Shown: positions 1 through 8,277, counted from the first letter of the stretch. The stretch: DNA of 64,000 nucleotides from Raoultibacter timonensis (GCF_900240215.1 NZ_LT964679.1:2459446-2523445), one strand, 5' to 3'. The notes: generated from the sequence alone by a model not told the origin. Made by a program: numbers and translations.

Positions 1-672
1 TGGCGATACCGGTCGGCTCACGTTCGAGAACGGCTCGCCAATCGAAACGTTGAGCAACTCTGCGATATCGCGCGATGCGACGGCCCCGTGCGGCGGGCGC
101 GCGTTTCGCCGTGCAGGGGGCTTCGGACGGCGAAAGCGGCTGTTTCTTGCCGCGAACCTGGGAATCCGACGCACGGCCAAGATACCGGGACCGCGCATGA
201 CACCTGGTAGCGACCTGGCGCTCCGGAGTCCCGAGCGGGCGCATGTCAATATTGGTTCTAACAGCGAACTCGGGGATCCGGCGCACAGCCGTCCCAACGC
301 ACATGCGCACCCGCCCGCCCAGCGGCGATCAAGCATCCCGAAGCCTTGACGGAAGGCCGACGATTCCGACTTTCAACGTCCAGCGGCGGATTTCCGAACG
401 GAGGCGTGCCGATTCCAAGCAGCAGCGGAACGGCGGAACTCCACCCGTATGATTAATCGAGATACTCCGCGACAACGGACTCATGCATACGAATACCTCA
501 TCTTCTTCGGATTCCGAAGAAGGCCGAACCCCGTCGCCCGCGCCGCCCGTCGGCCTCGCGCAGGCTCCCGGAAACAACTGCGTGAACGGCAGCCAACGGT
601 TCGATGCGAAACCGGCCGTACGCGCCACACGGTGCTACCGTAATGCTCAAACGAGAGAATGGGAGGCATGCT
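1..672. other. Gene-poor left edge, no supported gene
   Basis: All six frames were read. A plus-strand frame is open from base 2 to 349, but its translation is Arg/Pro/Ser-rich and of low complexity and resembles no family I know, so I do not call it. Several imperfect copies of a G/C-rich word around GGAATCCGACG recur (near 160, 275, 360, 385, 410), which could be decayed sequence. The only clear structure is the palindrome at 502-522. A gene ending just inside the left edge cannot be excluded. Confidence 0.5.
502..522. promoter_or_regulatory. Perfect 10+1+10 palindrome, candidate operator
   Basis: The arms CTTCTTCGGA and TCCGAAGAAG flank a single T. The one-base centre argues against an RNA hairpin and for a dimeric repressor site. 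It lies about 150 bases upstream of the GMC oxidoreductase start and in the same intergenic region. The regulator is unknown; no regulator gene is adjacent inside the window. Confidence 0.45.
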
Positions 673-2232
673 ATGCACGCGAACACGTACGACTACATCG
701 TGGTGGGATCGGGCCCTGCCGGAAGCGTTATGGCCAAAATACTCAGCGACGACGGTGCGACGTCGGTACTCCTGCTCGAAGCAGGAGCGAACAACGATGC
801 CGATCCGCTCGTCCAGGATCCCAACGCCAACCTGTACCGGCACTTCCCCGAGTACTTCTGGAACGAGGGACCCTCCATTCCGCAGAAAGGTACGAAAGGT
901 CGCGACTTCCCCCTCACCGGCGGTCGTACGGCAGGCGGCGGCTCGTCCGTGAACGGCGAGATGTACGTGCGCCCCACCCCGTTCATCCTCGAACGGTGGG
1001 CTAAGATTGCAGGCCCCCAATGGTCGCTCGCCGAAGCCACGAAGAGATTCATCGAGCTCGAGAACTACCTCGGCGAATCGAACAGCCTTGACGTGCGCGG
1101 CACAGAAGGCCTTCTGCACATCCGCCAGAACCACCCCACTACGCCCGCGCTCGTCGATAAGATGGCCGTCGCCTTCGAGCACTCTACAGGGCTTCGCGCT
1201 ATCGGAGACTACAACGATCCGGCGACCCCGATCGGCCCCTTCCGCAGCTGGCAGCTCTACCAGAAGCCCGACGGCCAGCGCGCAAGCGCATCGGTTTCCT
1301 TCCTCGAGCCGGCGATGGCCGAAGCGAGCACCGGCTCGAGACGCCTCGATGTCCGGTTCGAATCGACTGCCGTGAAAATCCTCTTCGACGGCACCCGCGC
1401 CGTGGGCGTCCGCTTCATTGAGCGCGGCGAACAGCGCGAAGCCGTTGCCTCGAAGAAGGTCATCGTATGCGCGGGCATCCATAGCGCCAAGCTGCTGCTG
1501 GTATCGGGAGTCGGTCCGAAGCACGAACTCGCCGAGGCGGGCGTGGCCCTCGTTGCCGACAACCAGCACGTTGGCCGTCACCTGGCCGACGACGCTTACG
1601 TGGGTGCCGTGCTCTCCGTCAATCCTGACGATATCGCCGAACTGGCAGAAAACGATGCAAACGCGAAAATCCACGGCGGAGCATTCCTCCCCTCGCCCGA
1701 AGGCAAAGGCGAGCCGAACGAGCGCGCCATCCAGATAATGGCAACCGGCGCTACGACCCAGGCGCTCTATCTGAGCGTACTGTGCGTGAACCCCGAAAGC
1801 CGCGGCACCTTGAAGATCCAAAGCGCCGATCCGCTGAAATCAATGCTCGGCGATTTCGGGTTCCTCACCGACGAGCGCGACGTCAAGACCCTCATGGCTG
1901 CCTTGCGCACCTACATCGCGCCCATGGCGGAGAAGATGGGCGAGCTCGACGCGGCGTACAGCCTCGTTGCCCCCGCGCCCGAGGTGCTTGCCGACGATGG
2001 CAAGCTCGAGGATTACGTGCGCACCTCGTTCATCCATACCTACCACGATCAATGCTCGGTACGCATGGGTGCCGAAGCGGGTGCAGCCGTCAACGGCTGG
2101 GGCGAGGTATACGGAGTAGAAGATCTCGTTGTCGCCGACGCCTCCATCATCCCCTACCACATGGACGGCAACACCTCGGCCTGCGCCTACCTTATCGGCT
2201 GCACGATCGCGAAGCACTTGGTCGAGGGATAG
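673..2232 (+). CDS. GMC-family FAD-dependent oxidoreductase
   Basis: A 519-residue flavoprotein of the glucose-methanol-choline family, which oxidises alcohol groups of sugars or other polyols using FAD. The dinucleotide-binding motif VVGSGPAG is at residues 10-17. A Gly-rich FAD motif (GGRTAGGGSSVNGE) follows near residue 100. The C-terminal active-site region has YHDQCSVRMG with His458 and later DGNTSA with Asn500, in the positions of the usual catalytic His and His/Asn pair. The ATG at 673 is chosen because GGGAGG ends six bases before it; an upstream in-frame ATG at 604 lacks such a site. No signal peptide is seen, so it is probably cytoplasmic. Substrate is unknown, and no dedicated cytochrome or partner subunit lies next to it. 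Confidence 0.85.
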   Translation: MHANTYDYIVVGSGPAGSVMAKILSDDGATSVLLLEAGANNDADPLVQDPNANLYRHFPEYFWNEGPSIPQKGTKGRDFPLTGGRTAGGGSSVNGEMYVRPTPFILERWAKIAGPQWSLAEATKRFIELENYLGESNSLDVRGTEGLLHIRQNHPTTPALVDKMAVAFEHSTGLRAIGDYNDPATPIGPFRSWQLYQKPDGQRASASVSFLEPAMAEASTGSRRLDVRFESTAVKILFDGTRAVGVRFIERGEQREAVASKKVIVCAGIHSAKLLLVSGVGPKHELAEAGVALVADNQHVGRHLADDAYVGAVLSVNPDDIAELAENDANAKIHGGAFLPSPEGKGEPNERAIQIMATGATTQALYLSVLCVNPESRGTLKIQSADPLKSMLGDFGFLTDERDVKTLMAALRTYIAPMAEKMGELDAAYSLVAPAPEVLADDGKLEDYVRTSFIHTYHDQCSVRMGAEAGAAVNGWGEVYGVEDLVVADASIIPYHMDGNTSACAYLIGCTIAKHLVEG

Positions 2233-2323
2233 AAGGCGGCGCGAACCGCCAAAAAAGCGGGTAGGGCGAACATCCGAGCGTAACACCCGTTCCTCGTACG
2301 AGAAATCCTCTAGCGCGCGTAAA

Positions 2324-2363
2324 AAATGCGGACGAGCATCCAACAGCGATGCCGCCCGCATTT
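2324..2363. terminator. Bidirectional hairpin between convergent genes
   Basis: Arms starting AAATGCGG and ending CCGCATTT pair over about 15 positions with one bulge, loop around 2341-2347, an A-run on the left and TTTCTTT on the right. It sits between the convergent GMC oxidoreductase and glutathione peroxidase genes and could end both transcripts. Confidence 0.6.
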
Positions 2364-2462
2364 CTTTGCGCGCAATCCTCTATTTTGATAGCTGGGATCC
2401 CGCTATTTTGCCATGCAAGCCTTCTCTGCCCAGCCGCGATCCTGCTGCAATTCCATCGTCGC

Positions 2463-2999
2463 TTATCCCAATAGCTTCTCGATATCGGCTTCGAGCTTTT
2501 CGGGTGCGTAGGCGGGGGCGTAGCGGGCCGCCGGATTGCCGTCGCGGTCGATGAGAAACTTGCCGAAGTTCCACGTGATGTCGCCTTTCTTGGAAAACGG
2601 CTTGAGCGCTTTCACCTTCTTGGCGAACGAATCCGCCTCAGCATCGCCCTGTTCGTCAGGCAGTTGTTCTTTGAGCCACGCAAACAGGGGATCGGCGTCT
2701 TTTCCATTCACATCGACCTTCGAAAAACGCGGAAACGTCGTGCCGTAGTTGAGGGTGCAGAACTCTTCGATCTCCTCATCGGTTCCCGGCGCTTGCTTGA
2801 GGAACTGATTCGAGGGAAAATCGAGAATCTCCAATCCCCGATCGCGGTATTTCTTGTACAGCGCTTCGAGTTGGTCGTATTGCGGGGTCAGGCCGCATTT
2901 GGTTGCCGTATTCACGATGAGCAGCACCTTGCCGTCGTATTGCGACAGGTCGGCTATGCCGCCCTTTGAATCCTTCACCTTGAAATCATGTACGTTCAT
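2463..2999 (-). CDS. gpx: Glutathione peroxidase family protein (Cys type)
   Basis: A 178-residue thiol peroxidase of the glutathione peroxidase fold. It has Cys35 in NTATKCGLT as the peroxidatic residue, Gln65 in PSNQF and Trp143-Asn144 in WNFGKF, which complete the catalytic tetrad. Cys81 (EFCTL) is at the place of the resolving cysteine in thioredoxin-dependent members. Bacterial enzymes of this type usually reduce peroxides with thioredoxin rather than glutathione; that is family knowledge, not visible here. No signal peptide is seen. Length fits the family. The gene is monocistronic and convergent with the GMC oxidoreductase, and its 5-prime region holds a 42-bp tandem repeat. Confidence 0.92.
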   Translation of the reverse strand: MNVHDFKVKDSKGGIADLSQYDGKVLLIVNTATKCGLTPQYDQLEALYKKYRDRGLEILDFPSNQFLKQAPGTDEEIEEFCTLNYGTTFPRFSKVDVNGKDADPLFAWLKEQLPDEQGDAEADSFAKKVKALKPFSKKGDITWNFGKFLIDRDGNPAARYAPAYAPEKLEADIEKLLG

Positions 3000-3119
3000 G
3001 GTCGTTCTCCTTTTGCGTTCGAACGAATCATTTGTTGTCTTGCTGCCAACATAGCTGGTTTCACGGACTCCGGCTTGTTTTGTTGCTCTTCCGAAACCGT
3101 AAAAGCACGACGTTCTAAA

Positions 3120-3203
3120 ACGGTTCGCTTACCGCCCGTTTGCGCGCTCGAAACGGTTGCTACGGTTCGTTTACCGCCCGCTTGCACAGACGAAACGGTT
3201 GCC
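3120..3203. repeat. Two tandem 42-bp direct repeats
   Basis: Unit 1 is 3120-3161 and unit 2 is 3162-3203. Both run ACGGTTCG-TTACCGCCCG-TTGC-GAAACGGTTGC with six or seven substitutions between them. Each unit carries AACGGTT words about 30 bases apart, so the array could be a multi-site operator. The unit length is a multiple of three. Confidence 0.8.
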
Positions 3204-3234
3204 CGCTCTGCCGCGCCGCCCCATCGCAGCTCCC

Positions 3235-3240
3235 TATAAT
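3235..3240 (+). promoter_or_regulatory. Candidate -10 box TATAAT
   Basis: An exact TATAAT lies 71 bases upstream of the ATG at 3311. No good -35 hexamer is found 16-18 bases upstream, so it may need an activator, perhaps one acting at the adjacent tandem repeats. Confidence 0.4.
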
Positions 3241-3310
3241 CCTTATTACATTACCTATTTTGAAGCGCCCGAAAAGACGCCTCGAGCACAGCACGAAGGA
3301 GTCGATACCC

Positions 3311-4087
3311 ATGAAAGAAACACCTGCATACACCATCAGTACACGAGGAGTGGTGATCTCCTGCATCCTCGCCGCGGCAATCGTCATTGCAATCGGATTC
3401 GCGATTTCGCTCACCAAACCCCCGACCGCCCATGCATCCTCTTTCGACTCGCATGGATTTGATTATTTCGCCCTCCAGGAAGCAACGTCCGCCAAAGATG
3501 CCGAGCATGCGAACCTTATTCGGGAAGAGGCCCGCGAGTCGGCATCGCGCGCCCAGCGGATAGCCGCTGAAACGCAAGCCGCCAAAAACGGCGGTCAGGC
3601 CGCCGCACCGCAAAACCGCATCAGCACCGATCTCTTCGAGTTCGACCTGCCCGAGTACTGGAGCGACCGCGTGAGCGTAACGTATAACGAGGATGGCGGC
3701 GTTTCGGTGTATGCAAACAACTTCCCTGAGGCGAGCCTCGTTACCCTCAAGATTACCGAAGCTTCCGATTCCGCGGCCGAGGACAGCGCGGACACCGCTA
3801 TGGTGTACAGCAAAGACCTGGGGGGCGGCAAGCACGTCGAACTTTGGATGACGAATTTCGCCTGGGTCGTATTCGACGTCAATCGGCCTGAAGCCTCTCC
3901 CGAGGGATGGCAAGCCGATCTGCTCGACCAATCGGTCGCAAGCGAACTCGTCGATCTGCAGACGCTCGGTACCGTTCCCGTCGAAAAGATCATCCAGCCC
4001 GCCAAAGCCGATGGCACCCAATTTGAGACCCAGATCGATTGGGAGAACGCCGTAAACGGGATCGTACCCACGATCGTCGTGAAGTAG
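3311..4087 (+). CDS. Membrane-anchored extracytoplasmic protein, function unknown
   Basis: A 258-residue protein that I do not recognise. The N-terminus has one hydrophobic segment at about residues 13-33 with a short charged head, giving a signal-anchor topology with most of the chain outside. Residues 45-90 are Ala/Glu/Arg-rich and probably helical or coiled coil. The remainder (LFEFDLPEYWSDRVSV onward) looks like a globular beta-rich domain typical of actinobacterial surface proteins that begin with a description of a carboxy-terminal ligand fold, but I cannot name it. The ATG at 3311 follows GAAGGAG with nine-base spacing. It is monocistronic and followed by a strong hairpin. Confidence 0.75.
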   Translation: MKETPAYTISTRGVVISCILAAAIVIAIGFAISLTKPPTAHASSFDSHGFDYFALQEATSAKDAEHANLIREEARESASRAQRIAAETQAAKNGGQAAAPQNRISTDLFEFDLPEYWSDRVSVTYNEDGGVSVYANNFPEASLVTLKITEASDSAAEDSADTAMVYSKDLGGGKHVELWMTNFAWVVFDVNRPEASPEGWQADLLDQSVASELVDLQTLGTVPVEKIIQPAKADGTQFETQIDWENAVNGIVPTIVVK

Positions 4088-4141
4088 GAAAGCGCGGCTT
4101 CGCCGATCGGTTGTTCTTGCTTTGCGCTTAGATCGATTCCA

Positions 4142-4175
4142 AAAATGGGGGCGCCCGCATATGCGGGCGCCCCTT
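4142..4175. terminator. Perfect 13-bp palindromic terminator
   Basis: A 26-base perfect palindrome at 4148-4173 with arms GGGGCGCCCGCAT and ATGCGGGCGCCCC. In the minus direction it is followed by ATTTTT, so it is a canonical intrinsic terminator for amiF; on the plus strand it follows the unknown membrane-anchored gene with a weaker U-tract. Confidence 0.85.
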
Positions 4176-4224
4176 CCCTGCTCGCACGAGTCCTACATCG
4201 GGAGCTCGGCGCCTGATGCAACAA

Positions 4225-5229
4225 CTACTGACCGAAGCGACCGCCAGTCGTCGGGTAACCGTAGATGCTGCCGTCTTTGATCTTCATCTCGTCTTCCCAA
4301 GGAAGCTTGTACTTGCCAGCCGCGAGATCCTTGATGTAGGTCAGGCCGGCATCGCTCTCGCCGCCGGGAAGGGCAACGTAGCCGCGATGGCCGAGGTTGT
4401 AGATGTTGTTCTCGAGACCCCAAGAACGACGCGCCTGATCGGCCTGGCACGGGAACACTTCGCCCGTAACGATTTCCCACGGATTGCGATGACCCTGAAC
4501 GAGGACGGTGCCGTCGTAGTTCGTAATCTGGCCTTCGCCGAAGTAGTAGAACACGTTGTCGTAACCAGCCAGGTTGACGGCCAGCGTGTACATGAGGTTG
4601 TGCCACGCGTTGGAGCGGTTGGTGAGGATCCACTGCTCGTTAACCTGCGTGCTGTAACCGGAAATGCGGATGTACACGTTGCAGCCCTTGTAAGCGGCTT
4701 CGCGAGCAAGCTCGGGAATCATGCCGTCGTGGCAGATGCATACGGCGAGCTTGGAACCTGCAGGGCCGTCGCATACCGGCATGCCGAGATCGCCGGGATA
4801 CCAAGGCTCGATCGGGTTCCACGGGAACAGTTTGCGATACTTCAGGCAGATTTCGCCGTTCGGATCGATGATGATGGCGGTGTTGTACGGGTTCTTGGTC
4901 GGATCGGGGTTGCGCTCCATGATGGAGAATACGCCGTAGACGCCGGCTTCTTTGCATGCCTGGCCGAACGTGTCGGTCTCAGGACCGGGAACGTCGCACA
5001 GGAATTCCTCTGTCAGCCACTTGGCGGTGTTGAGGCCCTGAGTGCTGTACTCGGGGAATACGATGAGCTCGAGGCCCGGATAGCCGGCCTTGGTCGCGTG
5101 AAGCGTGCGAACGATGCTCTCAATCTGCTTGTCGATGTCGGCACGTGAATTAACGATAGGAACGGGGAACTGGATCAGTGCTGTCAAGAAGCCATTTTCA
5201 GGTTTGTTCATACTTCCGATGCTGCCCAT
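4225..5229 (-). CDS. amiF: Formamidase (AmiF)
   Basis: A 334-residue nitrilase-superfamily formamidase, hydrolysing formamide to formate and ammonia in the cytoplasm. The chain begins [15 protein letters not shown] and is very close in sequence and identical in length to what I recall of Helicobacter pylori AmiF. The catalytic triad is Glu60 (VFPEYS), Lys133 (KYRKLFPW) and Cys166 (VCICHDGM), the same numbering as in the Helicobacter enzyme. The ATG at 5229 is preceded by AGGAGG; a longer in-frame ATG at 5292 would add 21 residues not found in the family. It is downstream of, and probably co-transcribed with, the AmiS/UreI-type channel gene. Cytoplasmic ammonia release would buffer acid, and formate could feed the formate hydrogenlyase encoded nearby. 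Confidence 0.95.
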   Translation of the reverse strand: MGSIGSMNKPENGFLTALIQFPVPIVNSRADIDKQIESIVRTLHATKAGYPGLELIVFPEYSTQGLNTAKWLTEEFLCDVPGPETDTFGQACKEAGVYGVFSIMERNPDPTKNPYNTAIIIDPNGEICLKYRKLFPWNPIEPWYPGDLGMPVCDGPAGSKLAVCICHDGMIPELAREAAYKGCNVYIRISGYSTQVNEQWILTNRSNAWHNLMYTLAVNLAGYDNVFYYFGEGQITNYDGTVLVQGHRNPWEIVTGEVFPCQADQARRSWGLENNIYNLGHRGYVALPGGESDAGLTYIKDLAAGKYKLPWEDEMKIKDGSIYGYPTTGGRFGQ

Positions 5230-5353
5230 AACTCTTCCTCCTGTCTCGACGAAGCCGCATGCTTCGCCGTACGCTTCGGCAAGTGCCTTCACTCGCCTTC
5301 GATTTACAGGGAAAACAGGTTCGTTTTCCCAAAAACCCTGATTTCGGTACGTT

Positions 5354-5890
5354 TTAGTACAGGAACTTCCACCAATCCGCCAAAAGCATGTATCCAGGGA
5401 TCCAACAGGTGATAATTCCCACTACCACGGTGTACCAGCCGATGAACTTCGGGCCGAGGGTTATCTTCATTTCTGCTCCAGCAAACCAATACGCCAACCA
5501 CAAGGTTCCCCAGATGAGCCATATGACTCCAAAGATCGGATCGGCGTCCATAAACGAAAGGTATGCGCACGGCAGCGTATTCACTGCAACGAACAGGCAA
5601 TACCACGCGAGCGGCCTTCCGTCGAGCTGGAAAAGATTCGTACACCCCACGAACAGATAGGTAAAACCAAAAAGCATGTTGGTAGCGATTCCGTAAAAAT
5701 CGGCACCGATACCGCTCGCGCCAACGGTCATAACCGTACACGCAATGTTGATGGCATTGATGACCACGAGCAGACCGCCGGTAAAGAAATTCATCACCGC
5801 CATAGCCTTTGGATCCCACTTCTGAAGCGTTCCAACCCCGTTCATGAAGAGAACGCAGCCGACATAGAGCAAACCAAGTCCTAAGGTCAT
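5354..5890 (-). CDS. amiS: AmiS/UreI family amide/urea channel
   Basis: A 178-residue integral membrane protein with about six hydrophobic segments covering almost the whole chain, typical of the AmiS/UreI family. Members are proton-gated urea channels (UreI of Helicobacter) or short-chain amide permeases (AmiS). Its place 124 bases upstream of formamidase on the same strand indicates that it admits formamide or related small amides for AmiF. No urease genes are in the window, so urea is less likely as the substrate. The start ATG at 5890 follows GAGGGGG. A strong promoter lies upstream. Confidence 0.88.
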   Translation of the reverse strand: MTLGLGLLYVGCVLFMNGVGTLQKWDPKAMAVMNFFTGGLLVVINAINIACTVMTVGASGIGADFYGIATNMLFGFTYLFVGCTNLFQLDGRPLAWYCLFVAVNTLPCAYLSFMDADPIFGVIWLIWGTLWLAYWFAGAEMKITLGPKFIGWYTVVVGIITCWIPGYMLLADWWKFLY

Positions 5891-5954
5891 TCGGATTACA
5901 CCCCCTCAATTTCAGTCTGGATTCTGATAACGATAGTGCATCCGATGCCCGTCC

Positions 5955-5985
5955 ATTATTACATTGGTGCCAAATGGGTTGTCAA
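5955..5985 (-). promoter_or_regulatory. Strong sigma-70 type promoter for amiS-amiF
   Basis: Read on the minus strand, an exact TTGACA (5985-5980) is followed after 18 bases by TAATAAT (5961-5955), itself preceded by TG. Transcription would start about 60 bases before the amiS ATG. It is the clearest promoter in the window. Confidence 0.75.
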
Positions 5986-6124
5986 GGATGAGAGCCCGAA
6001 ATCACAGCGATTTGCTAATAATTTTATTTTGCCTGATGAATTACTAATTTTAATCTGTTTTTCGCAAAAATCTCCCCACCCTGAAAACCCTGGTTTCTCA
6101 AATCAATCCGCTCCTCAAATGTAG

Positions 6125-6138
6125 TACAATTGTGTTAC
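6125..6138 (+). promoter_or_regulatory. Candidate -10 box and small palindrome for the toxin-antitoxin pair
   Basis: TACAAT at 6125-6130 overlaps ACAATTGT, an 8-base palindrome of the kind bound by RelB-type antitoxins at their own promoters. It is 35 bases upstream of the antitoxin ATG. No convincing -35 hexamer was found. Confidence 0.35.
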
Positions 6139-6164
6139 GTTTTTCTCGTTTTACGGGGGGTTTT

Positions 6165-6431
6165 ATGAAAGAAACCATTTTGCACGTGAGAATCGACGCC
6201 GATTTGAAGTCGGAATCGGAAGTTTTATTCGCTTCGATGGGCACGAGCCTGTCTGAAGCGGTGAGAATCTTCCTGACGCAATGCACGCTCGACCAAAAGT
6301 TCCCCTTCCAGATTAAGAGCTTCGAGAAAAAGGGCGGGAACGGAGCTTTCGGCTTTCTCAATCTGTATTCGAAGCCCATCGCGCGCGAAACCGAACGCGA
6401 AGCATGGATCTCGTCGTTAGCCAAAAAATGA
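6165..6431 (+). CDS. RelB/DinJ family antitoxin
   Basis: An 88-residue antitoxin. The N-terminus (ETILHVRIDADLKSESE, then SLSEAVRIFLTQ) has the ribbon-helix-helix pattern of RelB/DinJ proteins, used for DNA binding and autorepression. The later KFPFQIKSF segment matches the short PF motif seen before the toxin-binding tail. The ATG at 6165 is chosen over an in-frame codon at 6132 because GGGGGG lies just before it. Its stop overlaps the next start (ATGA), so antitoxin and toxin are translationally coupled. The upstream 150 bases are clearly more AT-rich than the surroundings, which fits acquisition by transfer. Confidence 0.85.
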   Translation: MKETILHVRIDADLKSESEVLFASMGTSLSEAVRIFLTQCTLDQKFPFQIKSFEKKGGNGAFGFLNLYSKPIARETEREAWISSLAKK

Positions 6432-6790
6432 TTACGATTATCGATGAGAGCGTCATCTTGCGCTATCTGCTCAATGACGACAAGAAAAAGGCCAAGCAAG
6501 CTGCAGCTATCATCTCCGACGGCCACGCGTATTCCTATCCGGAGATTTTCGCGCGCGTCGCCGTCACCCTCAGAGACGTGTACGGCGTACCCCGATCGCT
6601 GGTGAGCGAGGCGCTCCTCAACCTTCTCGATGATATTCGCGTCAGCGAAGAGGACATCGTCCGTTACGCCACCCGCCTGTTCGGCGCCAGCATGCTCGAT
6701 TACATCGATTGCCTTCTCGTAGCCCGCAACCATCTGTACAGCCACGAGATCGTCAGCTTCGATAAGCCGTTGATGAAAAACATGATGTAA
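6428..6790 (+). CDS. PIN-domain toxin (predicted ribonuclease)
   Basis: A 120-residue PIN-fold protein. Acidic residues expected to hold the metal are visible: Asp in TIIDESVILRYLL near the N-terminus, Glu in YSYPEIFARV, Asp in MLDYIDCLLVA, and a final SFDKPL. Members cleave RNA, often tRNA or rRNA, until neutralised by the antitoxin. The start at 6428 overlaps the antitoxin stop; an in-frame ATG at 6404 would add eight residues. RelB/DinJ antitoxins more often pair with RelE/YafQ toxins, so the RelB-PIN pairing is a mixed type. Confidence 0.85.
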   Translation: MITIIDESVILRYLLNDDKKKAKQAAAIISDGHAYSYPEIFARVAVTLRDVYGVPRSLVSEALLNLLDDIRVSEEDIVRYATRLFGASMLDYIDCLLVARNHLYSHEIVSFDKPLMKNMM

Positions 6791-6833
6791 CCTGCCTATA
6801 CGCATAATAGACCATCCGATGCGCGCCCCGCTG

Positions 6834-6842
6834 TGGTATACT
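6834..6842 (+). promoter_or_regulatory. Extended -10 promoter for the trigger-factor-like gene
   Basis: TGGTATACT is an extended -10 element, 128 bases before the start at 6970. No good -35 box is needed for this class. The leader would be about 120 bases and begins with a small GTATC/GATAC hairpin near 6850-6865. Confidence 0.5.
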
Positions 6843-6969
6843 GAACGAGTATCTTTTCCGATACGTGCGGCATCCGATGACTATATGTTCCGTAGAGGCC
6901 AATCGCGCGTGCGATCTTGGTCGAGAGGTCATGCCTCGATGGCTTGACCCTATACAAAGGAGTATGAGC

Positions 6970-8277
6970 ATGGAGCTGCAATCAACCTACGATCGTATCG
7001 ACGACGATCACGCCGCCCTCGGCATCACCATCCCCGCGAACGATGTGAATACGCTCATCGACCAGTTCATCATAGCCTTAGCCTATCAAAGCAACATCAC
7101 GCCGAAAGAAGGCCAAGAGCTCGAAGAAGCCGCCGCGCAAAAACTCGGCAAAGACGTCGTCGAAAACCATCTGACAACCTCCGTCATGAGCTATTCGTTT
7201 CCCTTCGCTGCCGAGGGAAACGGCATCCAGATCGTTGGAAAACCGTCGTTCACTGAACACGGCACCCTCGCTCGCGATGCCGATTTTTCCTTTAAGGCGC
7301 TCTGCACGCTCAAGCCTTCCTTCGAGCTTTCGTCCTACGAGCCGGTGCACATCTCGGTGCCGCCCCTAGAGGTTACCGAGGAGGATGTCGAGCGCTATCT
7401 GGAAGCCCTTGCGCAGAGCCACTCGTATCTCGAAGAGGACACGAGTCATGCAGAAATCAGAAGGGGCGATCTCGTAGAGCTCGAGATCGAAACGTTCAAG
7501 GACGACGTACGGTGCGATCAGCTCTGCTCGGAGAGCCGCTCCTACACCACCGGCGCCGATATGATGCCTCCGGGATTCGATGAGGAGGTCCTGAAGATGC
7601 ACGTGGGCGAAACCAGAACCATCGCCTACGAATACCCCGGGTTCACCCTCGACGAGAATTGCGAACCGGAAATCGAGCATTACACTTCGACGGTAACCGC
7701 CAAAAAAGTACAGAAGGTGGTCGTTCCCAAGCTGAACGACCAGTGGATCAGCGAGAACATGCCCGATGTCGACGGGGTCGAGGGTCTGAGGGAAAACGCT
7801 CGCGAGACGATCTACGCGCGTAAATCGGTCGAGTACCGCCACTACAAGAACCTGCAGAGCGTAAACGAGCTCGTGAAGCGATTCGAGGGCGAAATATCGC
7901 CTGCGGTGTTCGATGCCGTAGTCGACGACATCCTACGATCATTCGAAGAGCAGCTTGCCCAACAGGGCACGACGAAGGAAGCGTTCATGCGTCAGCAGGG
8001 CATAACCGAACAGCAGCTGATGGCTCACTTTTCGAACCAGGTAAACGATCAGCTCGTCAGACAATTCGCCCTTGATGCCGTCGCAAAGCATTTCGAGCTC
8101 GAAGTCGACGACGATGATCTCGACGAATATTTCAGAGCTGCCGCTTCCCCCGGACTCGAAGCCATGATCAGGCTCGATTTCGAGCGGAACGGCAGAATGC
8201 ACGAGGCGCGGCTCTCCGCACTCAGGCTGAAAGCAAACGATTACGTTACCGAGCACTCCGTCATGCGCATTGACTGA
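6970..8277 (+). CDS. Trigger factor-like chaperone lacking the ribosome-docking loop
   Basis: A 435-residue protein with the three-part layout of trigger factor: N-terminal domain to about residue 130, an FKBP-like peptidyl-prolyl isomerase domain (about 135-230; GDLVELEIETF, PGFDEEVLKMHVGETR), and a helical C-terminal chaperone domain. Overall length equals E. coli Tig (432). The signature loop G-F-R-x-G-K-x-P that docks trigger factor on ribosomal protein uL23 is missing; the aligned stretch reads QSNITPKEGQELEE. It may therefore be a ribosome-free chaperone or isomerase, and a standard tig gene is expected elsewhere. ATG 6970 has AGGAG with seven-base spacing, better than the ATG at 6964. 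Confidence 0.8.
   Translation: MELQSTYDRIDDDHAALGITIPANDVNTLIDQFIIALAYQSNITPKEGQELEEAAAQKLGKDVVENHLTTSVMSYSFPFAAEGNGIQIVGKPSFTEHGTLARDADFSFKALCTLKPSFELSSYEPVHISVPPLEVTEEDVERYLEALAQSHSYLEEDTSHAEIRRGDLVELEIETFKDDVRCDQLCSESRSYTTGADMMPPGFDEEVLKMHVGETRTIAYEYPGFTLDENCEPEIEHYTSTVTAKKVQKVVVPKLNDQWISENMPDVDGVEGLRENARETIYARKSVEYRHYKNLQSVNELVKRFEGEISPAVFDAVVDDILRSFEEQLAQQGTTKEAFMRQQGITEQQLMAHFSNQVNDQLVRQFALDAVAKHFELEVDDDDLDEYFRAAASPGLEAMIRLDFERNGRMHEARLSALRLKANDYVTEHSVMRID

Larger units (their letters stand above)
3000..3310. other. Divergent intergenic region with tandem repeat
   Basis: This 311-base region separates the minus-strand peroxidase gene from the plus-strand membrane-anchored protein. It holds the 42-bp tandem repeat (3120-3203) and a TATAAT box at 3235-3240 facing right. 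A GTG-initiated minus-strand frame of 63 codons spans the repeat and overlaps the peroxidase ATG in an ATGA arrangement, but its composition does not look like a protein family and I leave it uncalled. Confidence 0.5.

Noticed and set aside
481-1821. A 446-codon minus-strand frame
   Set aside because: Mostly antisense to the GMC oxidoreductase, whose motifs and SD-supported start make it the real gene.
2996-3187. 63-codon minus-strand frame spanning the tandem repeat and overlapping gpx
   Set aside because: GTG start without SD and no protein-like features beyond the repeat; kept only as a point to check.
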